DNA of 64,000 nucleotides from Jiangella gansuensis DSM 44835 (GCF_000515395.1 NZ_KI911782.1:3222606-3286605), one strand, 5' to 3'. Shown: positions 42,420-51,365, counted from the stretch's first letter. Notes: a model not told the origin generated them from the sequence alone. Program-made: numbers and translations.

Positions 42420-42740
42420 TCAGGAGGTCTCGGGGGTACCGGCTGCCCGGGTGCGGCCCCAGGCGTCGGCCCGCCACGTGCGGGCGTGGATGAGCCCGGC
42501 GGCCAGGACACCGAGCGCCGCCGCGGACCAGCCGGGTAGCGGGTGCTGCGGGACGTCGGCGAAGTGCCAGGCCACGGCCGCGATGACGAAGAGGCCCCAG
42601 CCGGTGACGACGTTGATGACGGCGCCGTCACCGAACGGCCCGGGATTGATCGTGTTGCCGGTGCTTCCCTCGACGTAATAGGGGAGCCCGTTGCCGGCGA
42701 AGAACCCGGCGACGAAGGCGAGCAGGACGGTCGTGAGCAC
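42420..42740 (-). CDS. Small membrane protein
   Basis: 106 residues with three hydrophobic stretches (TVLLAFVAGFFAGNGLPYYV, VVTGWGLFVIAAVAWHFA, WSAAALGVLAAGLIHART). No family with a known role is recognised. It follows the TetR gene by 12 bp on the same strand and may be its target. Confidence 0.7.
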   Translation of the reverse strand: MLTTVLLAFVAGFFAGNGLPYYVEGSTGNTINPGPFGDGAVINVVTGWGLFVIAAVAWHFADVPQHPLPGWSAAALGVLAAGLIHARTWRADAWGRTRAAGTPETS

Positions 42741-42752
42741 GGTGGTGGCCTC

Positions 42753-43364
42753 TCAGCGGTCGGAACGGTGAACGAGGGGGAGCAGGACGTCGTCGACCAG
42801 GTGGTTCACGACGTCGTCGTCGAGCGGCTCGCCGGTGACGAACAGGCGCGAGAACAGCAGCGCCGAGCTGACTTCGGCGAGCAGTTCGTGATCGGCGCCG
42901 GGGGGTGCGTCACCGCGCAGCCGGGCACGCAGCAGCACGGGGGCGAAGCTCTCCCGCTTGCCGTCGATGAGCCGCGAGCGCACCGCCGTGGCCAGGTCCT
43001 GATCATCGCGCATGGCGGAGATCAGGCCGAGGACCAGCTGGGCGCTCTCGCCCGCCAGCCGGTCGCGCATGCCCCGCAGCACGAGGACGAGGTCATTGCG
43101 CAGGTCACCGGCGTCGTGGGGGTCTCCGACGCCGTCTGTACCGGTCCGCGCAGGCTCGGCGTGGTCACTCGTGTGGTGTTCGATCGCCGCCACCACCAGT
43201 TCGGCCTTCCCCGACCACCGTCGATAGATGGTGGCCTTGCTGGCGCGGGCTCGTACCGCGACCGCGTCCATGCTCATTGCGGCGTAGCCGATCTCCGCCA
43301 ACAGCTCCAGCGCCGCGCTCAGGATGGCGTCCTCCCTGGCCTCGGCCCGTGGTCTCGGCGACAT
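42753..43364 (-). CDS. TetR-family repressor
   Basis: 203 residues. TetR_N helix-turn-helix: ILSAALELLAEIGYAAMSMD and ARASKATIYRRWSGKAELV, with a C-terminal ligand domain of the TetR_C_11 kind. Its own operator is likely the palindrome at 43384. It likely controls itself and the small membrane gene downstream. Confidence 0.9.
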   Translation of the reverse strand: MSPRPRAEAREDAILSAALELLAEIGYAAMSMDAVAVRARASKATIYRRWSGKAELVVAAIEHHTSDHAEPARTGTDGVGDPHDAGDLRNDLVLVLRGMRDRLAGESAQLVLGLISAMRDDQDLATAVRSRLIDGKRESFAPVLLRARLRGDAPPGADHELLAEVSSALLFSRLFVTGEPLDDDVVNHLVDDVLLPLVHRSDR

Positions 43365-43383
43365 CCCACCTCGCTGATTCGAA

Positions 43384-43398
43384 ACGAAACGGTTTCGT
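43384..43398. promoter_or_regulatory. TetR-type operator
   Basis: ACGAAAC-G-GTTTCGT, perfect 7-base arms, 20 bp before the TetR start. ACGAAAC/GTTTCGT is a common actinobacterial TetR operator form. Confidence 0.75.
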
Positions 43399-43522
43399 AC
43401 ACATTAGGCTCGGTGGGGTCCCTGCGCAAGCTCTCGAAATCGGCGCCGCACCGATGTCGAGACGGCGGCGCCGGCTCCGACGTATCCCATGAGAGCGGCT
43501 CGACGACGCAGCGGAGGCACCC

Positions 43523-43891
43523 GTGAAGTACCTGATCCTGATCTACGACGAGGCGGTGCGGCGGTCCCGGCCGGACTGCCCGGACCTGCGCAACGATCGC
43601 GCCCGTGCGCACCTCGCGCTGACCGACGACCTCGCCGCCGGGGGCGAGATGATCGCGGCCGAGGCGCTGGCACATCCGTCCCAGGCCCGCCGCGTGCTGG
43701 TCTGCGAGGGCGGCGGCGTGGCCACCATCGATGGGTCGTTCGCCGACAGCCGGGAGCAGTTGGCCGGCTTCTACCTGGTCGAATGCGAGGACGTCGACCG
43801 GGCGGTCGAGCACGCAGCCCGCCTCCCGGAGGCCGCCGACGGCCTGGTCGAGGTGCGCCCGGTGCTCTGTCACGGCGGCCTGGAGATGTGA
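43523..43891 (+). CDS. YCII-related (DGPF-type) protein
   Basis: 122 residues from GTG with GGAGG upstream. The fold signature is KYLILIYDEAV, IDGSFADSREQLAGFYLVEC (the DGPFAE-like motif) and AVEHAARLPEA with VEVRPV at the end. The family is often beside ECF sigma factors, but none is near. The role is unclear. Confidence 0.87.
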   Translation: MKYLILIYDEAVRRSRPDCPDLRNDRARAHLALTDDLAAGGEMIAAEALAHPSQARRVLVCEGGGVATIDGSFADSREQLAGFYLVECEDVDRAVEHAARLPEAADGLVEVRPVLCHGGLEM

Positions 43892-43906
43892 CCCCGTCGT
43901 GTCTCA

Positions 43907-43956
43907 TGATCATCGGCGATCCACCCCGTCATGATGTGGTCGATCGCCGACGATCA
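43907..43956. repeat. 50-bp dispersed palindrome, copy 2
   Basis: The same palindrome as at 18772-18821 with about four base changes, again between convergent genes. Its right end TGATCA (on the minus strand) supplies the stop codon of the membrane gene at 43954. Probably a bidirectional terminator. Confidence 0.85.
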
Positions 43957-44928
43957 TGGAGAATTGTCCGCCGCAGGCCTGGCCCGTCGCACGCCGAGCG
44001 CGAACAGCAGCAGGCCCCCGGCGAGCCAGCACGTCAGCACCAGCGCCGGTGTCGTCGCGCCGGCGCCGTCGAAGTAGGCCGTCGAGCGCAGCAGGCTGCC
44101 GGTGGCGCCGGGCGGCAGGAGCTGCCCGAGCGTGCCCCAGCCGGCCGGTAGCAGTTCCGGTGCGCTGGCCAGGCCGGACAACGGGTTGCCGAGGAGGATG
44201 AGGGCGATGGCGCCGACGGCGATCCCGGGGTTGCCGAGTGCCGTGCGCAGGCCGAGGATCGCCCAGGCCGCCGCCGAGATGCCGAGTGCCGCGGCTGCCG
44301 CCGTCGTCCAGTAGTTCGCGTCGAAGGTGCCGAAGCCGAACCGCAGGACGGCGGTCAGCGTCAGGCCACCGACGACGGCGAACCCGAACGCGCCCGCCGC
44401 CTGCTGCCACGGACCGCGGATCGTCATGAGCAGCACGACCGCGGCGATCCAGCCGCCCAGCGCGAGCGGGAGCGCGCCGGCGGACAGCCCGGCGCCGGTG
44501 GGGTCGTCGGCGGGGAACGGCCGGAGATCGTCGACCGCCACCTCGACGCCCTGCTCGTCGCCGAGCCGGTCGGCAAGGGCGCGTAGCTGGGTGGCGACGG
44601 CCGAGCTGGCGGCGCTCGCCACCAGCAGCCGCGGCTCGGCGTCCTCGAGGACGAGAGCGCCGTAGACCTCCCGGTCCAGGATCAGCTCGCGGGCGTGCTC
44701 GGCGTCGCCGGCCGCGGTGACGGCGTACGCGCCCGGCTGGGCGGCGTCGAGCCGGTCGGTGACGTCCTGGGTGGCGGCCGGCGTGCCCACCACGGCGAGA
44801 GGGATGTCGTGCGGGCCGGAATTCAGGGGTGGCAGGGCGAACGCGGACAGCAGCACCGTCATCAACACGGCCAGTCCGCCGACGACGGCGGCGACCTGCC
44901 GCCAGCCGGCCCGGGTCGACTCGGGCAT
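43954..44928 (-). CDS. Membrane protein of the YhgE/DUF3533-like ABC-2 class
   Basis: 324 residues. One N-terminal span (VAAVVGGLAVLMTVLLSAFA), an extracellular part of about 110 residues (VVGTPAATQDVTDRLDAAQ, REVYGALVLEDAEP), then five more spans, with PPGATGSLLRSTAYFDGAGA before the last, as in YhgE/Pip-like and SNG1-like proteins. It is divergent from the TetR gene at 45017, with two operators between, so it is the likely target. Confidence 0.78.
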   Translation of the reverse strand: MPESTRAGWRQVAAVVGGLAVLMTVLLSAFALPPLNSGPHDIPLAVVGTPAATQDVTDRLDAAQPGAYAVTAAGDAEHARELILDREVYGALVLEDAEPRLLVASAASSAVATQLRALADRLGDEQGVEVAVDDLRPFPADDPTGAGLSAGALPLALGGWIAAVVLLMTIRGPWQQAAGAFGFAVVGGLTLTAVLRFGFGTFDANYWTTAAAAALGISAAAWAILGLRTALGNPGIAVGAIALILLGNPLSGLASAPELLPAGWGTLGQLLPPGATGSLLRSTAYFDGAGATTPALVLTCWLAGGLLLFALGVRRARPAADNSP

Positions 44929-44940
44929 CGAACCTCCAGG

Positions 44941-45005
44941 TAAGAAACGATGAGTATCTTATTTGGGACGGTAGAGTACTCCGATAAGAAACGCAACGTC
45001 TCTTA
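44941..45005. promoter_or_regulatory. Two TetR-type operators in a divergent promoter
   Basis: TAAGAAACG at 44941 and 44985 begins two 21-bp imperfect palindromes, each ending TCTTA, 44 bp apart. The second has arms TAAGAAACG and CGTCTCTTA. They cover the promoters of the membrane gene and the TetR gene. Confidence 0.75.
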
Positions 45006-45016
45006 GGGGGTGGGTG

Positions 45017-45604
45017 ATGACGGCACCCGCGGTCCGCCGCCGTGGCGAGGTGCTGGAGGCGGCCATCTTCGACGCCGTCTGGGCCGAACTCGCCGAGACC
45101 GGGTACTCCGGGCTCACCATCGGTGCCGTCGCGGACCGGGCCCGCACCAGCAAGGCGGTCCTCTACCGGCGCTGGCAGGGCCGGGCCGAGCTGGTCATCG
45201 CCGCGCTGCTGCATCAGGCGCCGTCTGTGGACGAGGTGCCTGACACCGGCAGTCTGCGCTCGGACCTGCTCGAATTGCTGCGGTCGATTCTCCGCGGCCC
45301 GGGGGCGGCGAACCTCGACGCCCTGTGGGGCCTGCTGGCCGACGCCGCGCGCGACCCCGAGCTGCGTGAGCAGGTCAGCTCCATCGCGGCCGGCCAGACT
45401 CGGGAGGGGCCGTTGGTGGCCATCGTCGAGCGGGGGATCCGGCGTGGTGAGGTGGACCCAGAGCGCCTCACCCAGCGCCGGCTCCGGCTGCCGCTGGACC
45501 TGCTCCGCGGCGAGCTGATGCTGTACGGCACGGTCGCCGACGGGGTCATCGAGGAGATCCTCGACGAGGTGTTCCTCCCACTGGTCCGGCCCGCGTCCAT
45601 GTGA
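45017..45604 (+). CDS. TetR-family repressor
   Basis: 195 residues. DNA-binding part: EVLEAAIFDAVWAELAETGY and ARTSKAVLYRRWQGRAELV. The C-terminal half is a TetR_C_11-like domain. The ATG at 45017 is chosen; GTG at 45014 is also possible. It likely senses a compound handled by the divergent membrane protein or by the MMPL exporter 112 bp downstream. Confidence 0.9.
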   Translation: MTAPAVRRRGEVLEAAIFDAVWAELAETGYSGLTIGAVADRARTSKAVLYRRWQGRAELVIAALLHQAPSVDEVPDTGSLRSDLLELLRSILRGPGAANLDALWGLLADAARDPELREQVSSIAAGQTREGPLVAIVERGIRRGEVDPERLTQRRLRLPLDLLRGELMLYGTVADGVIEEILDEVFLPLVRPASM

Positions 45605-45715
45605 CCTGTGTCGCGTTCACCCCGCCCATGTCACGTCATGGCGGCCTGGTGGGTCTCGTGTGCGGAATCGGATCCGGATCGGATCGGCGATCTCGCGACG
45701 ATGAGGTGAACGAGC

Positions 45716-47920
45716 ATGATGGGACGATTGTCGGGTCTGGCGACGCGGCGGCGACGGGTGGTATTGGTCGCCGCTCTGTTGCTGGCGCTGATCGGCGGCA
45801 CCGCGAGCATGTCGCTGTTCGGCAAACTGTCGGCGGGCGGCTTCGCCGACCCGGGCGCGGAATCCGGGCAGGCCGCGGACCTGGTCGAGGAGACCTTCGG
45901 GCAGTCGCCGCCGAACCTGGCGCTGCTGGTCACCGCCGCCGACGGGGTCGACGACCCGGCCGCCGCGGCCGCCGGAGCCGGCCTGGCCGAGCAGCTGGCC
46001 GGCGAGCCACAGGTCCGCGACGTCGTCTCCTACTGGACCGCCGGGCAGGCGCCGCAGCTGCGCGACGACGACGGCGAACGGGCCCTCGTGCTGGCCACCA
46101 TCACCGGCGACGACAACGAGGTCAACGAGCGCGTCGGTGAGCTCGCCGACACCTACGCCGGGCCGCTCGCCGACGGCGTCGACGTCCAGGTCGGCGGCTA
46201 CGCGGCCTTCTCCCACGAGCTGACCGAGCAGAGCGAGAAGGACGTCATCACCGGCGAACTGATCATCTTCCCGGTCACGCTGGTGGCGCTGGTGCTCGTG
46301 TTCGGCGGTGTGCTCGCCGCGCTGCTGCCGCTCACGGTCGCCGCGGTCACCTCGCTCCTGGGCATGGGGGCGCTGTGGGCGCTCGCGGAGGTGACCGAGC
46401 TGTCGGTGTTCGCCGCGAACGTGGTCACCCTGGCCGGGCTCGGACTGGCCATCGACTACAGCCTCCTCATGGTCAACCGGTACCGCGAGGAGCTGGCCGC
46501 CGGCCGCGAGGTGCCGGACGCGATCCGCGCGACGATGACCTCGGCCGGTCGCACCGTGGTGTTCGCCTCGCTGACGGTGTGCATCTCGCTGGCGACGCTG
46601 ACGCTGTTCCCACTGCCGGCGATCCGCTCAATCGGCTACGCCGGCGTGGTGACCGCGCTGCTCGCCGCGGCCGCCTCACTGCTGGTGCTGCCGGCGCTGT
46701 TCGCGGTGCTGGGCCGCCGGGTGGGTGCGACGCGGTTTCGCCGGCGCCGACGCGAGGGTTCGGCAGAGGAGGGCTTCTGGCACCGGCTGGCCGTGGTCGT
46801 CATGCGCCGGCCGCTGCCGATCGCCACCGTCGTGACCGCCGTCCTGCTGCTTCTGGGCACTCCGTTCCTCGGCATGAAGCTGGGCTACCTGGACGAGCGG
46901 GTCATGCCGGAATCGTCGCAGGCCCGGCAGGTCGCCAGCACGATCCGGGCCGAGTTCGGCTCCGGCGAACAGGACGCGCTGCAGGTGGTCGCGCCGACCG
47001 GCGGCGGCGCCGGTGCCGACGTCGTCGGCGACTATGCGGCGTCGCTGTCCGCGCTGGACTACGTGGCCCGCGTCGACACCGTCACCGGCAGTTATGCCGA
47101 CGGCGCCCAAGTGGTGCCGGCCGGGCCCCAGCACCAGTCGTTCGCGGCTGCCGATTCCGTCTACCTCTCGGTGGTGCCCGATCCGGGGACCACCGACCGG
47201 ACCCAGGAACTGGTCGGCGACGTCCGCGAGCTCGATGCGCCGTTCGAGACGCTGGTCGGCGGCACCGCGGCGATGGCCGAAGACGCCGACGCGGCGCTCC
47301 TGGACCGGCTGCCGCTCGCACTCGGCGCGGTAGGGCTGGCGATGGTCGTCCTGCTGTTCCTGCTGACCGGGAGCGTGGTGCTGCCGTTCCTGGCGCTGGT
47401 GCTGAGCACGCTGAGCCTGACCGCGACGTTCGGCGCGATGGTGTGGATCTTTCAGGACGGCAACCTGGCGGATCTGTTCGGCTTCACCGTCACCGGTTTC
47501 ACCATCTCGACGGTGCCGGTCATGCTGTTCGCGCTGGCGTTCGGGCTGGCGATGGACTACCAGGTGTTCATGCTGTCGCGGATCCGCGAGGAGTACGAGC
47601 GCGGCGCGTCCCCGACCGCGGCGGTCGCGCTCGGACTGGAACGGGTCGGGCGCATCGTGACCGCGGCGGCGGTGCTGATCTCTCTGGTGTTCCTGGCGTT
47701 CCTGGTCTCCGACATCACCCTGATGAAGGCGTTCGGCGTCGGTCTGCCGCTCGCCGTCCTCATCGACGCGACGCTGATCCGCGGCGCCCTGCTGCTGGCG
47801 GCAATGCGGCTGGGCGGACGGGCGACGTGGTGGGCGCCGGGCCCGCTGCGCCGCCTGCACGCCCGGTTCGGCCTGCGCGAGTCGTCGGCTGAGCCGGAGC
47901 GGGAGCTGGTGAGCCGGTGA
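45716..47920 (+). CDS. MMPL/RND-family membrane exporter
   Basis: 734 residues with about twelve spans in two repeats, each with a large outside loop after the first span. MMPL signatures are present: LGLAIDYSLLMVNRYREEL with the two-residue DY proton site, and FGLAMDYQVFMLSRIREEY in the second half. MmpL-type pumps export lipids or drugs using the proton gradient. GAGGTG lies before the first ATG. Control by the TetR upstream is likely. Confidence 0.92.
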   Translation: MMGRLSGLATRRRRVVLVAALLLALIGGTASMSLFGKLSAGGFADPGAESGQAADLVEETFGQSPPNLALLVTAADGVDDPAAAAAGAGLAEQLAGEPQVRDVVSYWTAGQAPQLRDDDGERALVLATITGDDNEVNERVGELADTYAGPLADGVDVQVGGYAAFSHELTEQSEKDVITGELIIFPVTLVALVLVFGGVLAALLPLTVAAVTSLLGMGALWALAEVTELSVFAANVVTLAGLGLAIDYSLLMVNRYREELAAGREVPDAIRATMTSAGRTVVFASLTVCISLATLTLFPLPAIRSIGYAGVVTALLAAAASLLVLPALFAVLGRRVGATRFRRRRREGSAEEGFWHRLAVVVMRRPLPIATVVTAVLLLLGTPFLGMKLGYLDERVMPESSQARQVASTIRAEFGSGEQDALQVVAPTGGGAGADVVGDYAASLSALDYVARVDTVTGSYADGAQVVPAGPQHQSFAAADSVYLSVVPDPGTTDRTQELVGDVRELDAPFETLVGGTAAMAEDADAALLDRLPLALGAVGLAMVVLLFLLTGSVVLPFLALVLSTLSLTATFGAMVWIFQDGNLADLFGFTVTGFTISTVPVMLFALAFGLAMDYQVFMLSRIREEYERGASPTAAVALGLERVGRIVTAAAVLISLVFLAFLVSDITLMKAFGVGLPLAVLIDATLIRGALLLAAMRLGGRATWWAPGPLRRLHARFGLRESSAEPERELVSR

Positions 47921-47927
47921 TCGATAA

Positions 47928-47960
47928 GGGGTTTGCTACCCGGTCAGCGGTAGCAACCCC
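47928..47960. terminator. Terminator between the convergent MMPL and PheRS-like genes
   Basis: GGGGTTTGCTACC pairs with GGTAGCAACCCC (one bulge) across an 8-base loop, enclosed by outer TGATCG/CGATCA. It can serve both strands. Confidence 0.75.
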
Positions 47961-47974
47961 CTGCCGATCACCTG

Positions 47975-49114
47975 TCAGCGGCCGGCGTGGACGGCGGCGT
48001 AGACGCGGTCGCGCAGGACGTTGGCCTCGTCGCCGGTGAGGGTGCGATCGACCGGCCGCAGCACGAGTCGCAGCAGCACGTTGTCCTGGCCGGGCCGGAT
48101 GCCCAGCCGTTCGCGCGCCGCCGCGGGCAGCGAGGCGTACGGCGTCGTCGACATCACGGCGACCTCCTCGACCAGGTCGGCGTCCGCACCGAGCGCGGAG
48201 CGGACCCGGTCGCCCAGCACCTCGGCGTCGGACCCGGCCGGCACGGCCACCGAGATGTCGCGGCGGGCCGGTGGCAGGTCCGACACCGGCCGGTACGGCG
48301 TCAGGTCGAGCAGCTGCGAGGCCACCCGCGGGTCGGCCGAGCGCAGCAGCCGGATGTCCGGGATGCCGCTGCGCAGCATCAGCGCCCGGTCCAGCCCCAT
48401 GCCGAGGGCCAGGCCGCTCCACGCCGACGGGTCCAGCCCGCCGGCTGTGAGCACAGCCGGCGCCACCAGGCCGCATTCGGCGATCTCGACCGGCCGGCCG
48501 GCGTGGATGGCCTCGACCTCCCGGCCGCCGACGGTGTACGGGTGCGACGTCGCGGTCCACCGCCAGTGCGACCCGGGCAACACGGCGCTGACCACCGTCG
48601 TCACCAGGCCGTGCAGGTCGTCGTGGTCGAGCCGGCGGCCACGGTGACGCAGCAGCCACAGGTCCAGCTGGTGCGGCGTGCCGGTGTGCAGGCGGTCGAT
48701 GGAGTCGCGTCGATGACAGATGCCGGGCAACACCAGGAGCACCTCACCGACCGAGGCAGGCGAGCGTGACACCAGCGCGCGCAGCGCCGGCGGTACCCCC
48801 GCCGACGTGTGGCTGCGCAGCATGGTGGTGTCGCTGACGTAGTGGGTGTACCGGGCGTCGCGGGAGACGGCGTCGGGTTCGTAGCCCAGGCGGTCGTAGT
48901 TATCCTCGGTGGTCACGATGGGGCGGGACCGGTAGACGAGCGCCGTCGCGCCTGCCCACGCCGACACCGCCGATGAGGCGGCCGAGACGAGTAGCTGCAG
49001 GGCATGCGGGCCCTGCGCCGGATCGGTGAGGTCGCGTACGGACAGCGCCGCGACGAGCGCGGACAGCGACAGCGGCTGCGGCCGAGCTGCCTCGACAGTG
49101 GAAGAAGTGGACAT
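47975..49114 (-). CDS. Monomeric PheRS-like protein: PheS-type class II core with FDX-ACB domain
   Basis: 379 residues. The class II core has motif 2 CHRRDSIDRLHTGTPHQLDL and motif 3 GLALGMGLDRALMLRSGIPD, both of the phenylalanyl-tRNA synthetase alpha type. The last 95 residues (RRDISVAVPAGSDAEVLGD to AAVHAG) look like the ferredoxin-fold anticodon-binding domain that in bacteria normally sits on the beta subunit. The order is that of single-chain mitochondrial PheRS. No pheT is nearby, so this is a paralogue. It could load Phe or another amino acid on tRNA or on another acceptor; actinobacteria have a PheS-related ligase family of unknown use that it may belong to (from memory). The start at 49114 has GAAAGG upstream and a structured leader. 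Confidence 0.82.
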   Translation of the reverse strand: MSTSSTVEAARPQPLSLSALVAALSVRDLTDPAQGPHALQLLVSAASSAVSAWAGATALVYRSRPIVTTEDNYDRLGYEPDAVSRDARYTHYVSDTTMLRSHTSAGVPPALRALVSRSPASVGEVLLVLPGICHRRDSIDRLHTGTPHQLDLWLLRHRGRRLDHDDLHGLVTTVVSAVLPGSHWRWTATSHPYTVGGREVEAIHAGRPVEIAECGLVAPAVLTAGGLDPSAWSGLALGMGLDRALMLRSGIPDIRLLRSADPRVASQLLDLTPYRPVSDLPPARRDISVAVPAGSDAEVLGDRVRSALGADADLVEEVAVMSTTPYASLPAAARERLGIRPGQDNVLLRLVLRPVDRTLTGDEANVLRDRVYAAVHAGR

Positions 49115-49150
49115 GGCCAGGCCTTTCGCGGGAAGCAACGGGAAGCTGAA

Positions 49151-49253
49151 GCGGCTCCCCCGGCCGGTCGTCCGCGAAGGGTCAGGCGTGCGCACCCTCC
49201 GGGCGGCGGACGTTCGCCGACCGGGGGCCGCTAAACCAGCGCTGACCTGGCAT
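49151..49253 (-). promoter_or_regulatory. Attenuator-like leader of the PheRS-like gene
   Basis: On the minus strand a 23-codon ORF (49253-49182) starts 10 bases after the SRPBCC stop and has adjacent TGG TTT (Trp-Phe) codons 6-7; TTT is a rare codon here. Directly after TTT begins GCGGCCCCCGGTCG (49231-49218), which can pair with 49151-49170 to form a long GC hairpin before the ribosome site of the PheRS-like gene. A ribosome waiting at Trp-Phe would cover the 5-prime arm. No Shine-Dalgarno is seen for the small ORF, so it would depend on re-initiation. Confidence 0.45.
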
Positions 49254-49263
49254 GTGATCGAGG

Positions 49264-49716
49264 CTATCCGACGACGAGTTGATCGGCCAGCCTGGACAGG
49301 GACTCGTGCCAGCCCTTCAGGTGATCGTCGCGCTGCTCCTCGGTGGGATTGTCGCTGTGGGTAAGGACCAACTCGGTGCCACCGTCCGCGGCGGGCTCCA
49401 GCCGTACCTGCACCCGGCTGGCCGGCACGCTTTCGCCGTCCCACGCCCAGATGAAGGTCAGCGTCCGCGGCCGCCGGACCTCACCGTAGATCCCGTGCAC
49501 GGCGATGTTGTGCCCCGCCTGCAGGCCGGTGGTCCGGAAGGAGAAGCGCCCGCCCGCGCGGGGGCTGGCCTCGTAGATCGCGGCGAACGACGGCGGCCAG
49601 AACCATCCGGCCAGCCGGCGCGGCTCGGTGAACATGGCGAACACGTCGTCGGGGTCGGCGTCGACCACCAGGGAGAGGACGGCAGTGGTGGCGTCGGGCG
49701 TGGATGACTCGACCAT
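49264..49716 (-). CDS. SRPBCC (AHSA1/START-like) domain protein
   Basis: 150 residues of the AHSA1-like fold: VVDADPDDVFAMFTEPRRLAGWFWPP at the start, GGRFSFRTT, HGIYGEVRRPRTLTFIWAWD, and TELVLTHSDNPTEEQRDDHLKGW at the end. Such proteins bind small hydrophobic ligands or act as chaperone-like factors. It shares a transcript with the PheRS-like gene. Confidence 0.88.
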   Translation of the reverse strand: MVESSTPDATTAVLSLVVDADPDDVFAMFTEPRRLAGWFWPPSFAAIYEASPRAGGRFSFRTTGLQAGHNIAVHGIYGEVRRPRTLTFIWAWDGESVPASRVQVRLEPAADGGTELVLTHSDNPTEEQRDDHLKGWHESLSRLADQLVVG

Positions 49717-49727
49717 AGTGGCGCACT

Positions 49728-51155
49728 TTAGGCCATTTGCCCGGAGCCTGACGAGGGTGTGGCCACGGGTTCGTCGCCCACCTCCCGCTGTAGCTGTTCG
49801 AGCTGGGCGGACAACTCGCGCCGAACGCCGTCATAGGCCGGATCGGTGTAGACGTTCGTCAGTTCGGCCGGGTCGCTGACGAGGTCGAACAGCTCCCATT
49901 CCGGCTCCGACGCCACCGGTGACGCGCCCGGCACGCCCAGGCCGTCGCCGTAGTAGTGCACGAGCTTGTGCCGCGCGGTCCGGACTCCGTAGTGGGCCGG
50001 CACGTGGTGGATGCCGTCGAGGTGTTCCCAGTACCGGTAGTACATCGCGCTCCGCCAGTCGTCCGGCCGCGTGCCGGCGAGCAGCGGGCGCAGGCTGCGG
50101 CCCTGCATCCGCGGGTGCGCGGGCGCGCCGGCGAGGTCCAGGAACGTCTGCGCGACGTCCACGTTCAGCGCGATGGCGTCGCTCGACGTGCCGGGCGCGA
50201 CCTCGCGCGGGTAGCGCACCAGCAGCGGCATCCGCAGCGACTCGTCATACATGAACCGCTTGTCGTACCAGCCGTGCTCGCCGAGGAAGAAGCCCTGGTC
50301 GGAGGAGTAGACGACGACGGTGTCCGCCGTCAGCCCGTGCCCGTCCAGCGCGTCGAGCAGCCGGCCGGTGTTGTCATCGATCGAGGCGACGCAGCGGAGG
50401 TAGTCCTTGATGTAGCGCTGGTAGGCCCAGTGGGTGCGGTCCTCGTCGGTCAAGCCGGGCGGGAAAGGCGCCTTGAGGTCGCGTTCGCCGAGGTCGCGGC
50501 CGATCCGCATCCGAGCCTCCCGGGCGGCACGCGAACGGCCCACGTAGTCGTCGAGGAGCGTGTGCGGCTCGGGCAGGTCGACGCCGTCGAACAGCCCGGC
50601 ATGGACGGTGTCCGGGTCCCAGCTGCGGTGCGGCGCCTTGTGCCACAACAGAAGGCAGAACGGGCGGGACGGGTCGCGCTCGGCGATCCGTTGCAACGCC
50701 AGGTCCGTCAGCACCGTGGTGGTGTAGCCCTCGACGGTGCGCCGGCCGGCCGCGCTCAGCAGCTCGGGGTTCCAGTACTCGCCCTGGTCCTCCAGGATGT
50801 CCCAGGCGTCGAAGCCCTGCGGATCGTGGACGCCGCCGTGGCCGAGGTGCCACTTGCCCACCAGCCAGGTCTGGTACCCGGCGTCACGCAACATGGCGGG
50901 GAACGACGGCTGCCGCGCGTCGAGGTGCGTGCTCAGCGTACGCACGCCGGTGACGTGGCTGTACGTGCCGGTGAGGATCGATGCCCGGCTCGGCGAGCAC
51001 AGCGCGTTGGTGCAGTACATGGCGTCGAACCGCATCCCGTCGGCGGCGATGCGGTCGATGTTGGGCGTGCGCATGAGCGACCCGCCGTACGCGGAGATGG
51101 CGTTGGCGGCGTGGTCGTCGGAGAGGATCATGACGATGTTCGGTGGCGTGGTCAT
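49728..51155 (-). CDS. Cys-type sulfatase
   Basis: 475 residues of the alkaline phosphatase superfamily. N-terminal metal motif IVMILSDDHAANAIS, formylglycine site NALCSPSRASILTG (C-x-P-x-R), ligand histidines in GKWHLGHGG and KAPHRSW, and VVYSSDQGFFLGEHGWYDKR. The Cys must be changed to formylglycine, which the FGE at 29764 can do. No signal peptide is seen, so it is probably cytoplasmic and acts on a sulfate ester or a related phosphonate. GGGAG precedes the ATG. Confidence 0.92.
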   Translation of the reverse strand: MTTPPNIVMILSDDHAANAISAYGGSLMRTPNIDRIAADGMRFDAMYCTNALCSPSRASILTGTYSHVTGVRTLSTHLDARQPSFPAMLRDAGYQTWLVGKWHLGHGGVHDPQGFDAWDILEDQGEYWNPELLSAAGRRTVEGYTTTVLTDLALQRIAERDPSRPFCLLLWHKAPHRSWDPDTVHAGLFDGVDLPEPHTLLDDYVGRSRAAREARMRIGRDLGERDLKAPFPPGLTDEDRTHWAYQRYIKDYLRCVASIDDNTGRLLDALDGHGLTADTVVVYSSDQGFFLGEHGWYDKRFMYDESLRMPLLVRYPREVAPGTSSDAIALNVDVAQTFLDLAGAPAHPRMQGRSLRPLLAGTRPDDWRSAMYYRYWEHLDGIHHVPAHYGVRTARHKLVHYYGDGLGVPGASPVASEPEWELFDLVSDPAELTNVYTDPAYDGVRRELSAQLEQLQREVGDEPVATPSSGSGQMA

Positions 51156-51224
51156 CGGTGCTCCCTGTCACGATGTCCCATGTCGCGCCGACGGGTCTCC
51201 GGACGTTGGCCCGCCCGGTCCCGA

Positions 51225-51298
51225 ATGATCACGTTACGTTGGGGTGCTCCCGCCCCACCAGGAATGCTTGCCTGCCGAAGCGGGAGAACGCCTGGGGG
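51225..51298 (+). repeat. 74-bp dispersed repeat, copy B
   Basis: Runs from ATGATCACGT to GCCTGGGGG. Outer arms CTCCCGC/GCGGGAG and the inner CAGG/CCTG around GAATGCTT can form a nested hairpin. It stands in inverted orientation to copy C, with the kinase gene between. Confidence 0.85.
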
Positions 51299-51365
51299 AG
51301 GCCCAGCGGCGGGCCGGCGAAAACCAGGTGACGCCGCCGTCCGGCCGCTGCCATACTGCCCCGCC

